From NCBI GenBank assembly GCA_947846985.1, contig CANTUZ010000001.1, positions 72,495,521-72,559,520 on the forward strand: DNA of 64,000 nucleotides, written 5' to 3'. Source of the DNA: Fratercula arctica (taxonomy: Eukaryota; Chordata; Aves; Charadriiformes; Alcidae). Both the position numbers and the translations under genes were made by a program. Under the pieces are notes generated by a model that was not told the DNA's origin, made no database searches, and saw nothing but the letters and a program-made list of their open reading frames with translations. Below, one piece after another: positions 1 to 12,100 of the stretch (the stretch's first letter is position 1; each line of letters starts with the position of its first letter).

Positions 1-3000
1 CCTGATTATCTGTAGGAAGCATTGTGAGCGTGATCGGTTCAGTGATACCTCTGATCAGTGATTCCATTGAGCTCAGTATGGTGGAGAAAAGACCACATCC
101 TGCTGAAGCCAGTCTTTCTCTCTCCAAGAGAAAGTTCTAGCTTTAATTATTCCACAGATGAATCTTTGCAAGTCTCTTCCACCAAATTTTGCTCTGTGAC
201 TCAGACAAATGTGTTCAAAAGTCTTTTGCACTTCTGATTAACCTTGACGTATTCCAGGGACCTGATCTGCTGAAAATCAGGTGTATGCTGAAGTTTGTCT
301 TTCCTGGGAACTATACACATGCATATACTTTAGCACGTGAGCATTTATGTATTAATCTTTATTTTTAATTAAATTTAGAACAAGTACTCATCAAAATTAT
401 TTGATTGGAAAGCAATCTTCTTTACATGATTTTTCGTCTAAAAAGCTTTCAATGAATTCAAAATATATAAAAAAAAAAACAACCCAAAATAATTTCCCCA
501 AATCTTTTAAGGGGTGTTTTTAATGTTTGCTTTTCACTAAAACTATGAAACACCCTAAGCCTAAATGTACTTGGCTGTGGAAATAATTTTTAATTAATAT
601 TTCATAATATTTCCTGAAAAATAAGCAATCATTTTCTACAGACTGTTGTAAGTTTCCAGATATTCCTCATTCACTACAGCCTTTTCCTCATGAAACTCCA
701 TAGGATGCCCGATCTCTCTAAAACCTGTGATATCAGTTACAGCTGTTCTTGTTAGGTGTTTTGGTATCGTTTTCTATGTTCAGCTTATCCAGAGACAAAC
801 TAAATGCCCTTTAATTTTTTTTCTTCTGAATAGTGTAGGCATTTTGTATCTGCAGACAGTAGGCGATGCAGAAAATGATAGCATTGCTGTGTTTCAGACT
901 ATTCCACTTGCCAAAATACAGTTTTAGTGGTGGTGTTGTAGCTGATGTATCATGCTGATAAGATAACAGAAGCAGACTGACATGCTGATATAGTTCAAAA
1001 GAAGCAGAAAATCAGTCATTGATATAGCCAATATTACGGGCAACTGTAAATTTAGGCCACAGGAATGTGATTTCGACTTCACGTTGGTTTATGCAATGTT
1101 ATAGTACCATAGAGAGCTATAGTTTGGTGATCTTGTAGGTAGGATGTGAAAAACATATAGGATAGTAAAAACCTCCCAGGTCAAGGTATTGTGCATACAC
1201 TCAGTGAGATGGTGACTGTGGGCAGCAGGCTCTGCGGGGTGGCAGATTCGGCTCAAGGCAAGGGCGCAAAGGGAGATGAGGATGTACGTCATCCTTCCTC
1301 TATTTCTGCCTTTCCTTTTAGATTCAAATCTCAGTTTGCCTCCTTAAGAATATACACAGCAAACATTCGAAGACTTAAATTGCATTTACTTAAGTTGCAT
1401 TTTATTTTCCATTTGCGAATATCAGATCCTGTACAGACCCTCTCACTCTGTACTTCTCATGCCTTTAATACGATGCTGTTCCACAGCATAAAAATATAAA
1501 CCTATAGCAATTACAAAGGTCAGATTTTTTCAGACTGATAGTAGCACGGTTGAGAAAAGTCTTCTTAACATCACATTGTCCTTCTCATTTTCAAAGAATA
1601 GACTTATTTTCCCCCTCACACATGAGGTCAGTGGTAAATAATCTACAATTCACTGAAACAATTGATAGTCTTTCAAAGACCAGCTTCTATACAGGGAGGT
1701 GAAGGTATCTGTAGTCATGGTTTGGGTTGGGGTTTTTTGTATATGTGAAAATATACTGTGTATGGGGAGGAGGAAAGGGCATTGGTTTTAAATTTATTTT
1801 CAGTCTTACTGAAAGCTGTTTGGCTGACAACAGTGGATAATTAAAATCTCTGCCAGCCATAGAAATAGTATAATATGAGCAGTGGAGCTTCGTTATGCTG
1901 CCAAGTGTATAACTTCCACCTTGGTCAGAAGGAAGAAGGCCAAAAATCCAGCAATGACAAAGAAGTCACTGGCCTCCCCACCACCACCACTGCCCCCACA
2001 GCCCTGCAGCATCTGGCAGATAACATAGCTGGGACTGTGCCAGCTGTGAGGATGCAGAAAGCAGCTGGGAAGGACTGATTCATGTCACGGACCATATAAC
2101 CAACAGCCATCAGAGGGGAGCAAAGATCGGTCACAGTTTGACCTCTATTTGAACCAGCGACTTACAAAGGCAAAAGGCTCTACGTGCCATTATCAGTTCC
2201 CAGAGTCGTCCAGTCCTCTCATGGAAATTAAATTTTATCTTCAATATGGCATTCCTCGGCCCTAGTTGAGAGGATAGCAGAAATCAAGGCTGCATGCAAG
2301 CCTGTCTTTAAATTTATCTATCTCCTGGAATCTGAAGGAAGCCATTTGTCACCAGGGTTTAAAGACAGAATTAGAATTTGATTTTTCTCTCCAGCTGCTT
2401 TATGTGTTTATGTGTATGAAATATTTTATTGAAAAATAATTTAATACTTTTGTAATAACCATGTTTCTCAAGGAATGCGACGTTGCTATGCCGGAGTCCC
2501 TGGTGTGTTCTGTAAACTTTGAATTCATTACTGAGGAAAGGCTATCAATATTTTTTCATTATTACAGTATCTTTTTGCTCTGAAATTATCACAGAGAAAT
2601 AAGCAGGCCAGATGTCATTTGTTTTCATTGACATCCCATGCATTCAAATGTCTCTCATGAAATTCCCAAACCAAAGTGTAGATTCTGCTTCATCTTCCCA
2701 GGAAACATTCAAGGAAAAGGAGCTCTGAGAGGAAGTCTTACAGTTTACCCTGCAAAAAAAGTAGTAGCAGTAACTGAGCTCTTCCCTTAAACTACCGTAA
2801 GTGGAAACGTGCTATAAGCCAGCAGCCCCTGACTGGTGAGCAGTCTAAACTGAACACCAATGCTAGTGGTGATTACTAACCTTTCAGTGGTGTCTCAAGG
2901 CCCGTTCACATTGATGTGATTAGACTTGGACTGTCTCCTAACATATTTAGCTACTCTGGAGTAAATGGAGTCATTTAGCTAGATGTCTGGGAAATGGTAT

Positions 3001-6000
3001 TGCTGAGAGACAACATCCTAAATGGAGCCTGGAAGTGTGTGTGGGTCTGCCTCAAATGCCTTAGTCCCCTTGTGCTCCTGGCACCAGCTAAGAAGAGGCT
3101 GTGAAATGCTTTGTTCTTTCATGCATGGTCCCACCTCAAGGACTAGTAGAACGTGGCATCTGGTTTTGACTGTCTTGTTTCTTAATAACATGGGTGAATT
3201 GTTAAAGAAACCGCTAGAAAAAATGTGGTGAGAAAAGGTTAGCCTTCACTTTTTTAATGCTTAATCAGAAAAAAATAGGTCAGCAAGAAATGTCGATCTG
3301 TAGAGGAAACTACTCTACACGTTCAATTTAGCCAGATATATTATACGTGCTGTGTTATGTGAGGAAAGATGATTGGTAACATAATTCATTTTTTATTTTT
3401 ATTTCTTATGAGTGAAGTTTAATTAACTATGTGTTACCGTTATGTAAATCCATCAGATTTAATAATTGCAATGGATGGCAAAAGCCTAACCTTTCTTTCC
3501 TGAGGTATCCATTGCATTTTGAGATATTCTGAGCAGAATAATCCTGCTGTTCTATCAACAAAGAAGGATAAAAATATCACTGAGGAGTGAGGGTGATACT
3601 GTTGGCCTTGGCCCATTAAGCTGGTTTCCAGGTCCTATACAGAGAGAACCGTTAGCCAGTTAAACAATAGCCAAACAAACCGATCTTTTCAAGACTATGA
3701 GTTTGAATGTCTAGAGACCAGGATAGCGTATGGATCATCTCATACATGCACGAGTATATTTAGAAACCTGTTGGGATAAGCAGTGCAGTGCAGCAGATGT
3801 GGCTGGAGACACCAGAGTCCTCAGTACTTCTTCTGGCTCTGTTGATGGACAGTACTACTTCTGAGTCTGTTGTTGATCGTGCGGGAAGATCTGCAGCTGG
3901 TTGCTTCTTCTCCATGTTTTTTCCCCTGCTAGCCCATGCCCAAAACAGGGAGGAGGTCTGTCCCAGGACCCAGGCTGGCCTCCCATGCCACCAGGGGTAG
4001 GTAATTGTCTGCTCTGCCCCTCTGCTCACCTGAGAGCTAGGTTGTGGTGGACATTACCAGAACAGGAGACAGTGTTAGTTCAGAAACAGAGTTACCTTGT
4101 GAAATTTTGAAATCTGATTCCTCTCCTTTCTACAGCTTTATATTTATAAAGTAAAAATTAGACTCCGTTCTTCCATAGCAGATAAGGAATTCAGTCTTGA
4201 GTTCCAGCTGCAGATATGAGAATGTGCACTGAAGAGACATTTATTCGCATTATCTAAGAAGTAAATTTATAAACCAGGATCGATATTATGTCTGTGAAAG
4301 CTTTAATTTTAAAGACTTTTTCTGGATACATTTTTGTTTAATATTAATACCAGAGACAAAATCACAGGACAGCTGTTCAGTTTTTCCCTCTCTGGGATCA
4401 TACTGTAGAGTGAACAGTGCGCTGGTTAACTGTAGTTTTGTCTGGCGCAGAAAATGGGATGGTGGCCACTTCCTGCAGTCAATGCTCAAGGGCACTGTTA
4501 TTGTCAGCCACTTTATACATAGAAGCTTTATAGTAATCATCATTTCAACAGCAATTGACCTTGCAAATATAAGGTCCTGAGGCAAAGAAATGATTTACAG
4601 CATAGCGGCTGGAATGGCAGCCAGGTTGGAGAGCTCAGCAGAAGTGTAGCAGCATCTAAGACGGATGACAAAAGAGGGTATATTTGTTTCCCAGACATAA
4701 ACAAGAAATGCATTATCAGCAAAGTGTGAAGAACACTAAAAAAATAAACGTGTCTCCAAGCTATTTTGGAAAAGGACTCACCCTTTTAGCTCTACTTAAT
4801 ATTGTGAGGAAGAAAATTATTTTGGCTCACACCTCATGAGCGTGCAAGGACAGCAGAAATGGTGCATTTTATTAACTCTGTTGTTAAAAACACAACAACT
4901 GCTAGATGAAACTGGACTCTACATCTAGTCCAGCATCATGTTCTAGCAATAGGTCATACCTGAAGTTTCTGAGAAACTCTGCAAGAGAAAATTAAATTAT
5001 TTTGTTAATTTGGGAAGCTGCCTATATGAAGTTTGTGGATTCTGCATAAGTCTGAATCAGACCAAAAACTCCAGTCAGATCACAGGCTGAGCTGTGCTGG
5101 CTTTTTGTCTTGCTTTTGCCTTAAATTACTGTTCCTGAAGAGGTAGCAACATTGCTATCATTGCTGCCACAGATATACAACAGAAATATCAATAGCAATC
5201 TTCTCCCCCTCAGGAAGCTTGGGTTGCCAGGCGGAGCTGCTGTGACAACAGGACGTGTTTCCCTCTTCCTTCAGCGGGCTTAAACGCTGGGATTTCCCCT
5301 GCAGCAGCTTCCCATGGGCTGCCAGGCTAGGGCACCTCCAAACCAGACTGACCTGATAGCCTGCGTGGCTCTTTGGCAGCTGGCTCCTGTATCTCTGCAT
5401 CATTCCCAGGGTCAGAGAGCACTGCTAGGCCAAGCATCTGTATCCAGAGAGATATCAGAGGCTAACTAGGTGGTAAAGGGACAAGACCATCGAGTTTTGC
5501 TATTTTATGCGCCTCAAGCTGAAAGGCGCTGCCAAAACTGGCAATCCAGTGAGGAGGGGAAGACCCTGCATCTGTCAACACCGGTAGATTTCCTGGCAGC
5601 AGCTGTAGTAGCCCTTCTGCCTTCCTCTCCCTGTGGGTGACCCCATCACTCCTCCCAAGACAGAAACTTTCTTCTTGATGCTCTCAGGTATGGGTTGAGA
5701 TGCCTCAAAGGAAATGAGGTTTTTCTCTCTTTCCCAATCCCTATTTCATTTCTTAAATTCCTGGTGTCTTACCTGTAGACTTGTTTAGTGTTCTGGAACT
5801 TTTTTTAATGATAGCTTTGATAATAGCCATCAATGGGCAATAAACATTATTGTCTGATTGTGTACTTCATTGAAAAATAATTCTACCTTTTTTTTAATTT
5901 TCTGCCCTATGAATTTAATAGCAAGCTCTCTCCTTTTTGTATTCTGTGGGGACACATCCAGAAGCACTTGTGCCACCTTCTTGGTGTCATGCATTGTTTT

Positions 6001-6877
6001 GAAAGCCATTGTCAACACGTCTTTGTCTTTTTTCCTAAAATAAACCATCCCGAACTTTTCAATCTCTCTCGTACAAATGTGATTTCTGAATCCAGCCATT
6101 CCCATCATTAATCTCTCAGCTCCCTCTATTCTCAATTTTTTTTAAATAGGGCAGATGGAGATGAGCACCGTGTTTCAGGTCACTGCACTTTGTAATGGAA
6201 TTGGTATGTTTTCAGGCTTATTTTCCCATTCTTGTTGGTTCTAACATTTCATTTGATTTGTATTTATTTTCTGACTGATGCAGCCCTTTGGATGGCAAGG
6301 TTTTCAACGAACCACTAGAGTTGCTAACAGCTTTAATTTAGACCCACCTTGGAAGCTGTTTGAATAACTCAGAGTCTTCCACCCAGTGTGCGTTGCAGTG
6401 GTCAGCACCAAAGAAGTGACAAGGATCTACCAGCCAATGTTGCTGGGATCAACCCAGCAACAAGGGTTGTTGCAAGGCATCACAGATACCAAATAAGCTT
6501 TGGTAAGTGAGATGTTTTAGATTATCACCACTAAGTAGTAGGGTAGGTGTGAGGCAGATAAAGGAATTAAGACACTTGGCATCAAGGATTTCAAACACCT
6601 TCCATTTCTGCTGCACACCTGAATCTCCTAGAGGAAAAGGTCTGGGAGAGCTGCATAATTCCCTGTGGCTGAACAGCAACATTCGTATAGGTGAGATCTT
6701 TTCTTTGGGGAAGGGCCATAAGAATGTGAAAACTTGGAGAGACACACTGGAGCAGAATGGGATTGACATTGTCTTGGAGAAAAGCCATTCTGTCCCAAGG
6801 ACGATCATCTTTAGCCCTGCTGTAACAGGCGTGGCATTGTGTCGGGTGGCTCCCAGGCTCAGGTGTATCTCATCGGT

Positions 6878-6921
6878 GACTAGATGTGAGACGTCTAGTC
6901 TTGTGGGACGTCACGTCCCAC
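6878..6921. repeat. Two adjacent inverted repeats with CRE-like core
   Basis: GACTAGA (6878-6884) is inverted at 6894-6900 around a 9-nt spacer, which itself begins the 8-bp palindrome AGACGTCT (6889-6896). Two bases on, GTGGGACGT (6903-6911) is inverted at 6913-6921 around a single C. The second repeat contains GACGTCA, seven of eight bases of the cAMP-response element TGACGTCA. Several CpGs cluster here in otherwise CpG-poor sequence. The arms are exact; any regulatory role is inference. Confidence 0.6.
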
Positions 6922-9140
6922 TGGACATAAGGAAACTCGAGCAAAATCAGACCTTGAGCCATATAGTTTATATACCCCACAAAAAAAATCTGTTTCTCCA
7001 TTACAGAAGTGTGCTTTCTTCTTAAAAAGTGGTTAATGTAATGGCGCATTGCAGGGGGAAAACATGAAATCTCTGTCAGATCACCTAAAAACTTTAATAT
7101 TAATCTTGAATCACACTTAGCCATAATGCCAGGCTATTCATTTCAAACAATATCTGACATCTCATTGAAACAAGCTGTTATGCAAGCAATGATAATCCTT
7201 TCAATTTTAATGGAGTTTCTGAATTTAGTACTATGCGTCTGCGTTGCCACCTCATCTTTTTTTCAAAAGCAAAGACTGAGAAAAAAATACAGAAGGGAGC
7301 ACCTTTTTGACTCAGAATACTAATCTAGGTGTCAATCTGTTTGAGCAAAGCACTACATTTTGAAGATTTACAAAAGGGCTATCTTTCATTATTATTTAAA
7401 ACACAATAGGCCAGATTGATAGCTAGTGAGATGCAAATTAAAGTAAAAAATCAAAGAATTATGCACAGTGGAAGGACATACAGATATAGAAAAAATATTA
7501 GAGTAGTCTTTCATGTGTAGTCTGTGGACTTTTTTGTTGCTATACTAATTTGGTACCATGTGTGTCTTCAGTACTGCTGTTCTACTAACTCCCTTTTCTT
7601 GGCAACATTCACTTTATAAACCCATGGAAGGGAATTCAGAAGTCTCTGCACGTGCTGTGTACGTTATGAATGTCAGCTACCATAGTGTTCAACTTCAGCT
7701 GCATTTTTTTGTTTTCCAGCAATCATAAGGATCATGATGGTGTAATGTTGATTGGCATTTGGGCTTCCTCTGCATCAAGCATCTGTATCTACGTAGGGGA
7801 CCTATTGCAGCCTCTGGAAATGGAGGCTGAGCATATGATTCGCATGGTAACCCAAATTGAGATTGATGTCAGGCTCCCTGGGCTCCTGTGCGAGTTGCCT
7901 GCAGAAGTAGGGAAGAAGGGAGAAGGAGACCAAATTCAACCTAACCGCGTGTCTGTGTTCCACCCCAGGGTCAGGGGGCAGATGAGGGCTTTATTTTGCC
8001 TTCTCGCCCGCCAACAGAACTGGTGTGTCAGAAACAGCAGATTTTAATCAGAAGTACGTGCGGCTGCCGCTTCAGTCGAGGAGACCAGGGAACTGGATCA
8101 TGGTGGCTTCCCAGCCCTGGCACAGCACAGTCGCGTGCTGCCTTCCCTGCGTCTCACGACAAAGTCATAACTAAGTCTTGAAAATCTCCTGAGGATGGGC
8201 TGCACCGTCAGTGCCAGAGCCCTAACTCTGCCATTAAATATCCTGCGCTCCAGCCACAGGACAGTTTCGGTTTTGCAGCTGCACTTTCCTGAAAGTGTTC
8301 TGATTATATATTGGATTTAGAAAGAATGCTAGTAGTGTGCAAGAGACATGTTTCTCCTGATACTTAAAACCAGGCAGTCAAGTCAGTCACTGCTTTTAAA
8401 GCCGCCAGGGCTGGGTTTTTTTGTTGGTGTTGGTTTTGTTTTACTTTTTAAATAAAGTTTCAATAGAAAGTCTAGCAGTATTTGGCTGACTGGAAAGAAT
8501 TTCTCCCTTCTGCCCTTATCTCCTCATGTTTTATACAAACTCTGATATAAGCAGTCTACATTAAGGGTTAGACTTTGAGGTCCCTTTTGTAGTTAAAACA
8601 TACTTCATATTACGCGTAGCACATAGCTGAAGCAATCTGCTAGGCAGCCTATGCAGCAGCATCAACATCTACCTCTCCACATGTCATAACTCAATTTCAA
8701 AATTTAGCCAGTTTTGAGGGGCATTGCTTGGCTTCATTATAACACAGATGAGCAGCAGGTGCCAGCTCATTATGAGATGCCGAGTCTGAAAAAGTGACTT
8801 TTCATTCTTTAAATTCTCTGTGCGCTTCTGTGCAGTTATCAGGGAAACGTGCCTTATGAAACGATCTCTTCAAAGCATCTGTAGCCATTATAACCTCCTA
8901 TAAATAACTCTCACCAATATCTTAATCTCATCAAAAACTAAGGAGAAATATAGGCCCCAAGTAATTCCCCAGGCACTGGATGATATTTTTAAAAGAGAAG
9001 CAGATTAAGGGGTCTCCAAGCACCAGGAGCATCTGCGCCACCAGAAAAAAAAAGCTATGACTGCCTTTTCACATGAAGGGAGGAGATTTGCACAGTGTCC
9101 TCTCACATGTGCCATCCTGTTCGGAAGTGAGGAGCACTGC

Positions 9141-9175
9141 AGCTAATTAGCATGCCTGAGATGCTAATTAGCATC
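9141..9175. repeat. Repeated GCTAATTAGCAT motif with 16-bp perfect palindrome
   Basis: GCTAATTAGCAT occurs at 9142-9153 and again at 9163-9174. The second copy extends to the 16-bp perfect palindrome GATGCTAATTAGCATC (9160-9175). The core TAATTA is a homeodomain site, and ATGCTAAT resembles the POU octamer ATGCAAAT in both orientations. It is a candidate binding site only. Confidence 0.55.
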
Positions 9176-12100
9176 TCTGGAAACATAAGAAATATATACT
9201 TTTCTTTTAAGAATACAATGGCTTAGAAGCTCAAAATAGTTAAGTATCACAAAAGGAAGCACTGCAGAGCAAATGGCAGTATGTAGAAAGCGACTGGGGA
9301 GAGAGGCGGATACCGAAGTTTTATAAAGGTACCAATAAACACTTAAAATACCGTGCGCCGCTCTCATGTTCTCACCGAGGTAAAGGAAGCATGGGGAGCA
9401 TCCCACCTTCTCTCTACCAGTGCGCAGCGGAAGGCAGAGACAATTTCTCTCTCCCACCTGGTTCCCCAGTATGACATTTCTCTGATTCTTTGCACCCAGG
9501 TGTGGGGGTGGTGAACTGAAGGGTGAGTCAATATAAGTTATATATGTCTATTGATTAAAAAAAAACTAAAACAAAACAAGATAGAGAAATATAAGGTAGA
9601 GGTGGTACTTTCAGGAGATGATAATTTTTCATCCTAGCCTACTGTATTTTCTCAGGAGGGCAAATTGGTTTCATGTGCTAGTCAAATTTGCCTAACCGTG
9701 CTGCTGGTAGCCCCATTTTCACTCCTTGCCTACCACACAACCTCATTCATGGAAGTCCACTGAACTTTATTGACGAGAGAAGGGTTACTTCAGTGCCTGG
9801 AGGGCTGCCACGTTGTTTGCTTTGCTGTGTGATCCAGTAACTGTAGTTACAGGTGCCGTTGTTTCTTTGCTTTGAAAGTTTCTGTTGCCAAACCAGCTGA
9901 AAAGCCAGGACAGTTATTATTCTGTGCATGTGTTTATTTAGGCTGCCAAGTTAGCAGAACATGGGAGACTTTTTGCAGAAGGTAGCAGGGTTTGTCACAC
10001 ACAGACAGATGGTTTCATTACAGATGGTGCAATTTCTGTGCAAGGGGCGGGGACCCGTCTGTGAAAGGTGTGGGGACCCTGTGCAAGCAGCCCTCGACTT
10101 CGGCAACCCCTTTCAAAGGAAATAGGAAACTGTTGACAATTAGGAGAGGGAGTTTTGTACAACTAGATACACTGCTGTAATGAGTGGGTGGTGGAGCCGC
10201 TTCTCCTTTCTTTAAGCTGAGAAACATGATTTTTATTGTCACTAGAGTTAAGCCTGAATAACAGCTTCTGACCTATCATTCAAGAAAGGGAGCTCTTACT
10301 GCCACAAAATTTAATCCTTTCTTGATCTGGAAATCTTGTAATAAATGCTCGCAGGTTTTCAACGTATTCAGATTCCAGCTTGAACTTTATCCTGTTCCTT
10401 TCTCAGCAGGGTTCACTTCCAAGTAGAAAAGAAATGCTGCCCCCTGTGCCCATCTCACCTTATATTCTTCTGGTTGTTCTGGCATGCAAAGTATAAGTCA
10501 AGAAGGATATTTGGGGCTGCAGGGCTCTGCTGCTCTCCTCTTTCACTCCTGCATTAATTCTTGCCACCTTGATTTCCCTGCTTTAAAAGCCTGCTCCTGG
10601 CAAGCAAGGAGAGGCAGGATCAAGACAGGCAAAGTCAGCAGTAGTCTGCTGTCTGGGGCAGCAGTGTGCATGTTTCTCATGACCCTTTTGCCCATGCCAG
10701 AGTCTTAGAAAGCTTGTACAAGACTTAAAGACTTAGACTAACCATCTGAGCCCCTGGCATTTCTATCACTTTACCCGATGCCCCTGGGAGGGCTCTCTCC
10801 CCTGGCACATGGGCTGTGTGTTTTGGAGCTGGGCTTCTCGTCCTGGCAACATTTTAAACGATAGCTGCCTCGAGCATCTTCAGCAATCTGTCCTCTGTCG
10901 TGCGAAAAGAATGAAGATCGCTTGTAGTGGGGTTTCAAATACCCAGAAAGAGTAGGGGACAGATGGGGAAAAGGAAGATAATTAAAACACATACTCCTTC
11001 CAAAGTAAAGTACTTTCAAGGAATGGCAATGCCATAGGCTGGAAAAAAAATCCAGGACTAAAATTTCAGATAAAGATAGAAGCCCAAAAGGGTTAGGGTA
11101 TTGTGAACGGAGAGGTCTCGTTGTCAGCGGTGATCTGGTTGGGACACATTTTGAATCATCTTCAAATGAATGTGATTGGCATGAAGCAATAGCATGTCAT
11201 GGCAAAGTCAGCCATTGCAGCTGCAAAACCTATTCTTGCTGAGAACCAGAAAGCAGTGTCCAGGATGCCTCCTTGACAACAGACTTTTGCCTGCTGGTAG
11301 GTTGAAGGATGAGGTCCCCTACCTGTCAGTGTCCTTGGGCAAAGCCATTTGAGCAGTCTAAGGCCCAATTAAATATAGTATCTGCCAAATCACTGAGTGG
11401 TAGTAGGGAAAGGTCTTTTGGGAGAGATGCTAACGTAAGTGGCGCTGCTGGAGAAATATGTGATGAAGGACACAACACAAAGGAAATTATATACTACAGA
11501 CGATGTCAGGAGACCTGTTGAGACTCAAAATTGAGACACTGAGCTCTGCAGCATGTGTGGCATTAGTAATGGATGAGTCCACATATCTATTCTTAAGAGC
11601 AGGTGCTCTGTTCCCCTCCCCTTTTTTACAGGCCCAGTCCTCTCAGCCAGAGTAGTCCAGTGGTTTTGGTGCAGGAGCATATCAGGGCTGATATCCCAAG
11701 GGCATACAACTTGAGGATGAGTGGCTGTGGCCTTTCTCTGATCCTTCATGAGGCTGCAGCCCTTTCCTCCTTGGGGGGAATTATTAAGAAATGTCTCTCT
11801 TGTTTGGGAGCTTCTTTTTACAGAATATATAACATCTGAGGCTTACCTGCTTCTATCAAATTTCAATAAAATCGGTGAATTCGTGCAAAAGCAAGGACAG
11901 ATAACACGCACGTAAACACAGACAATGAATATTCTTACATAAGCCTCATTTCCTAAGCAAACCAAGTTAAAAATATATTTAATTACCGTAACTTAGCCCA
12001 GAGACACATGAAGCAAAAACTGCTGAGGTTTTGATTTTCTGAGTGAGGATTTTTTATTTGATTTATACCGGGCCTGGAATAGCTGTGAAATGGCAGCCGT

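Noticed and set aside
6507..7025. 172-codon plus-strand open frame
   Set aside because: No recognisable domain, no plausible splice context or promoter, and of a length that can arise by chance in 64 kb over six frames. It also overlaps the palindromic cluster.
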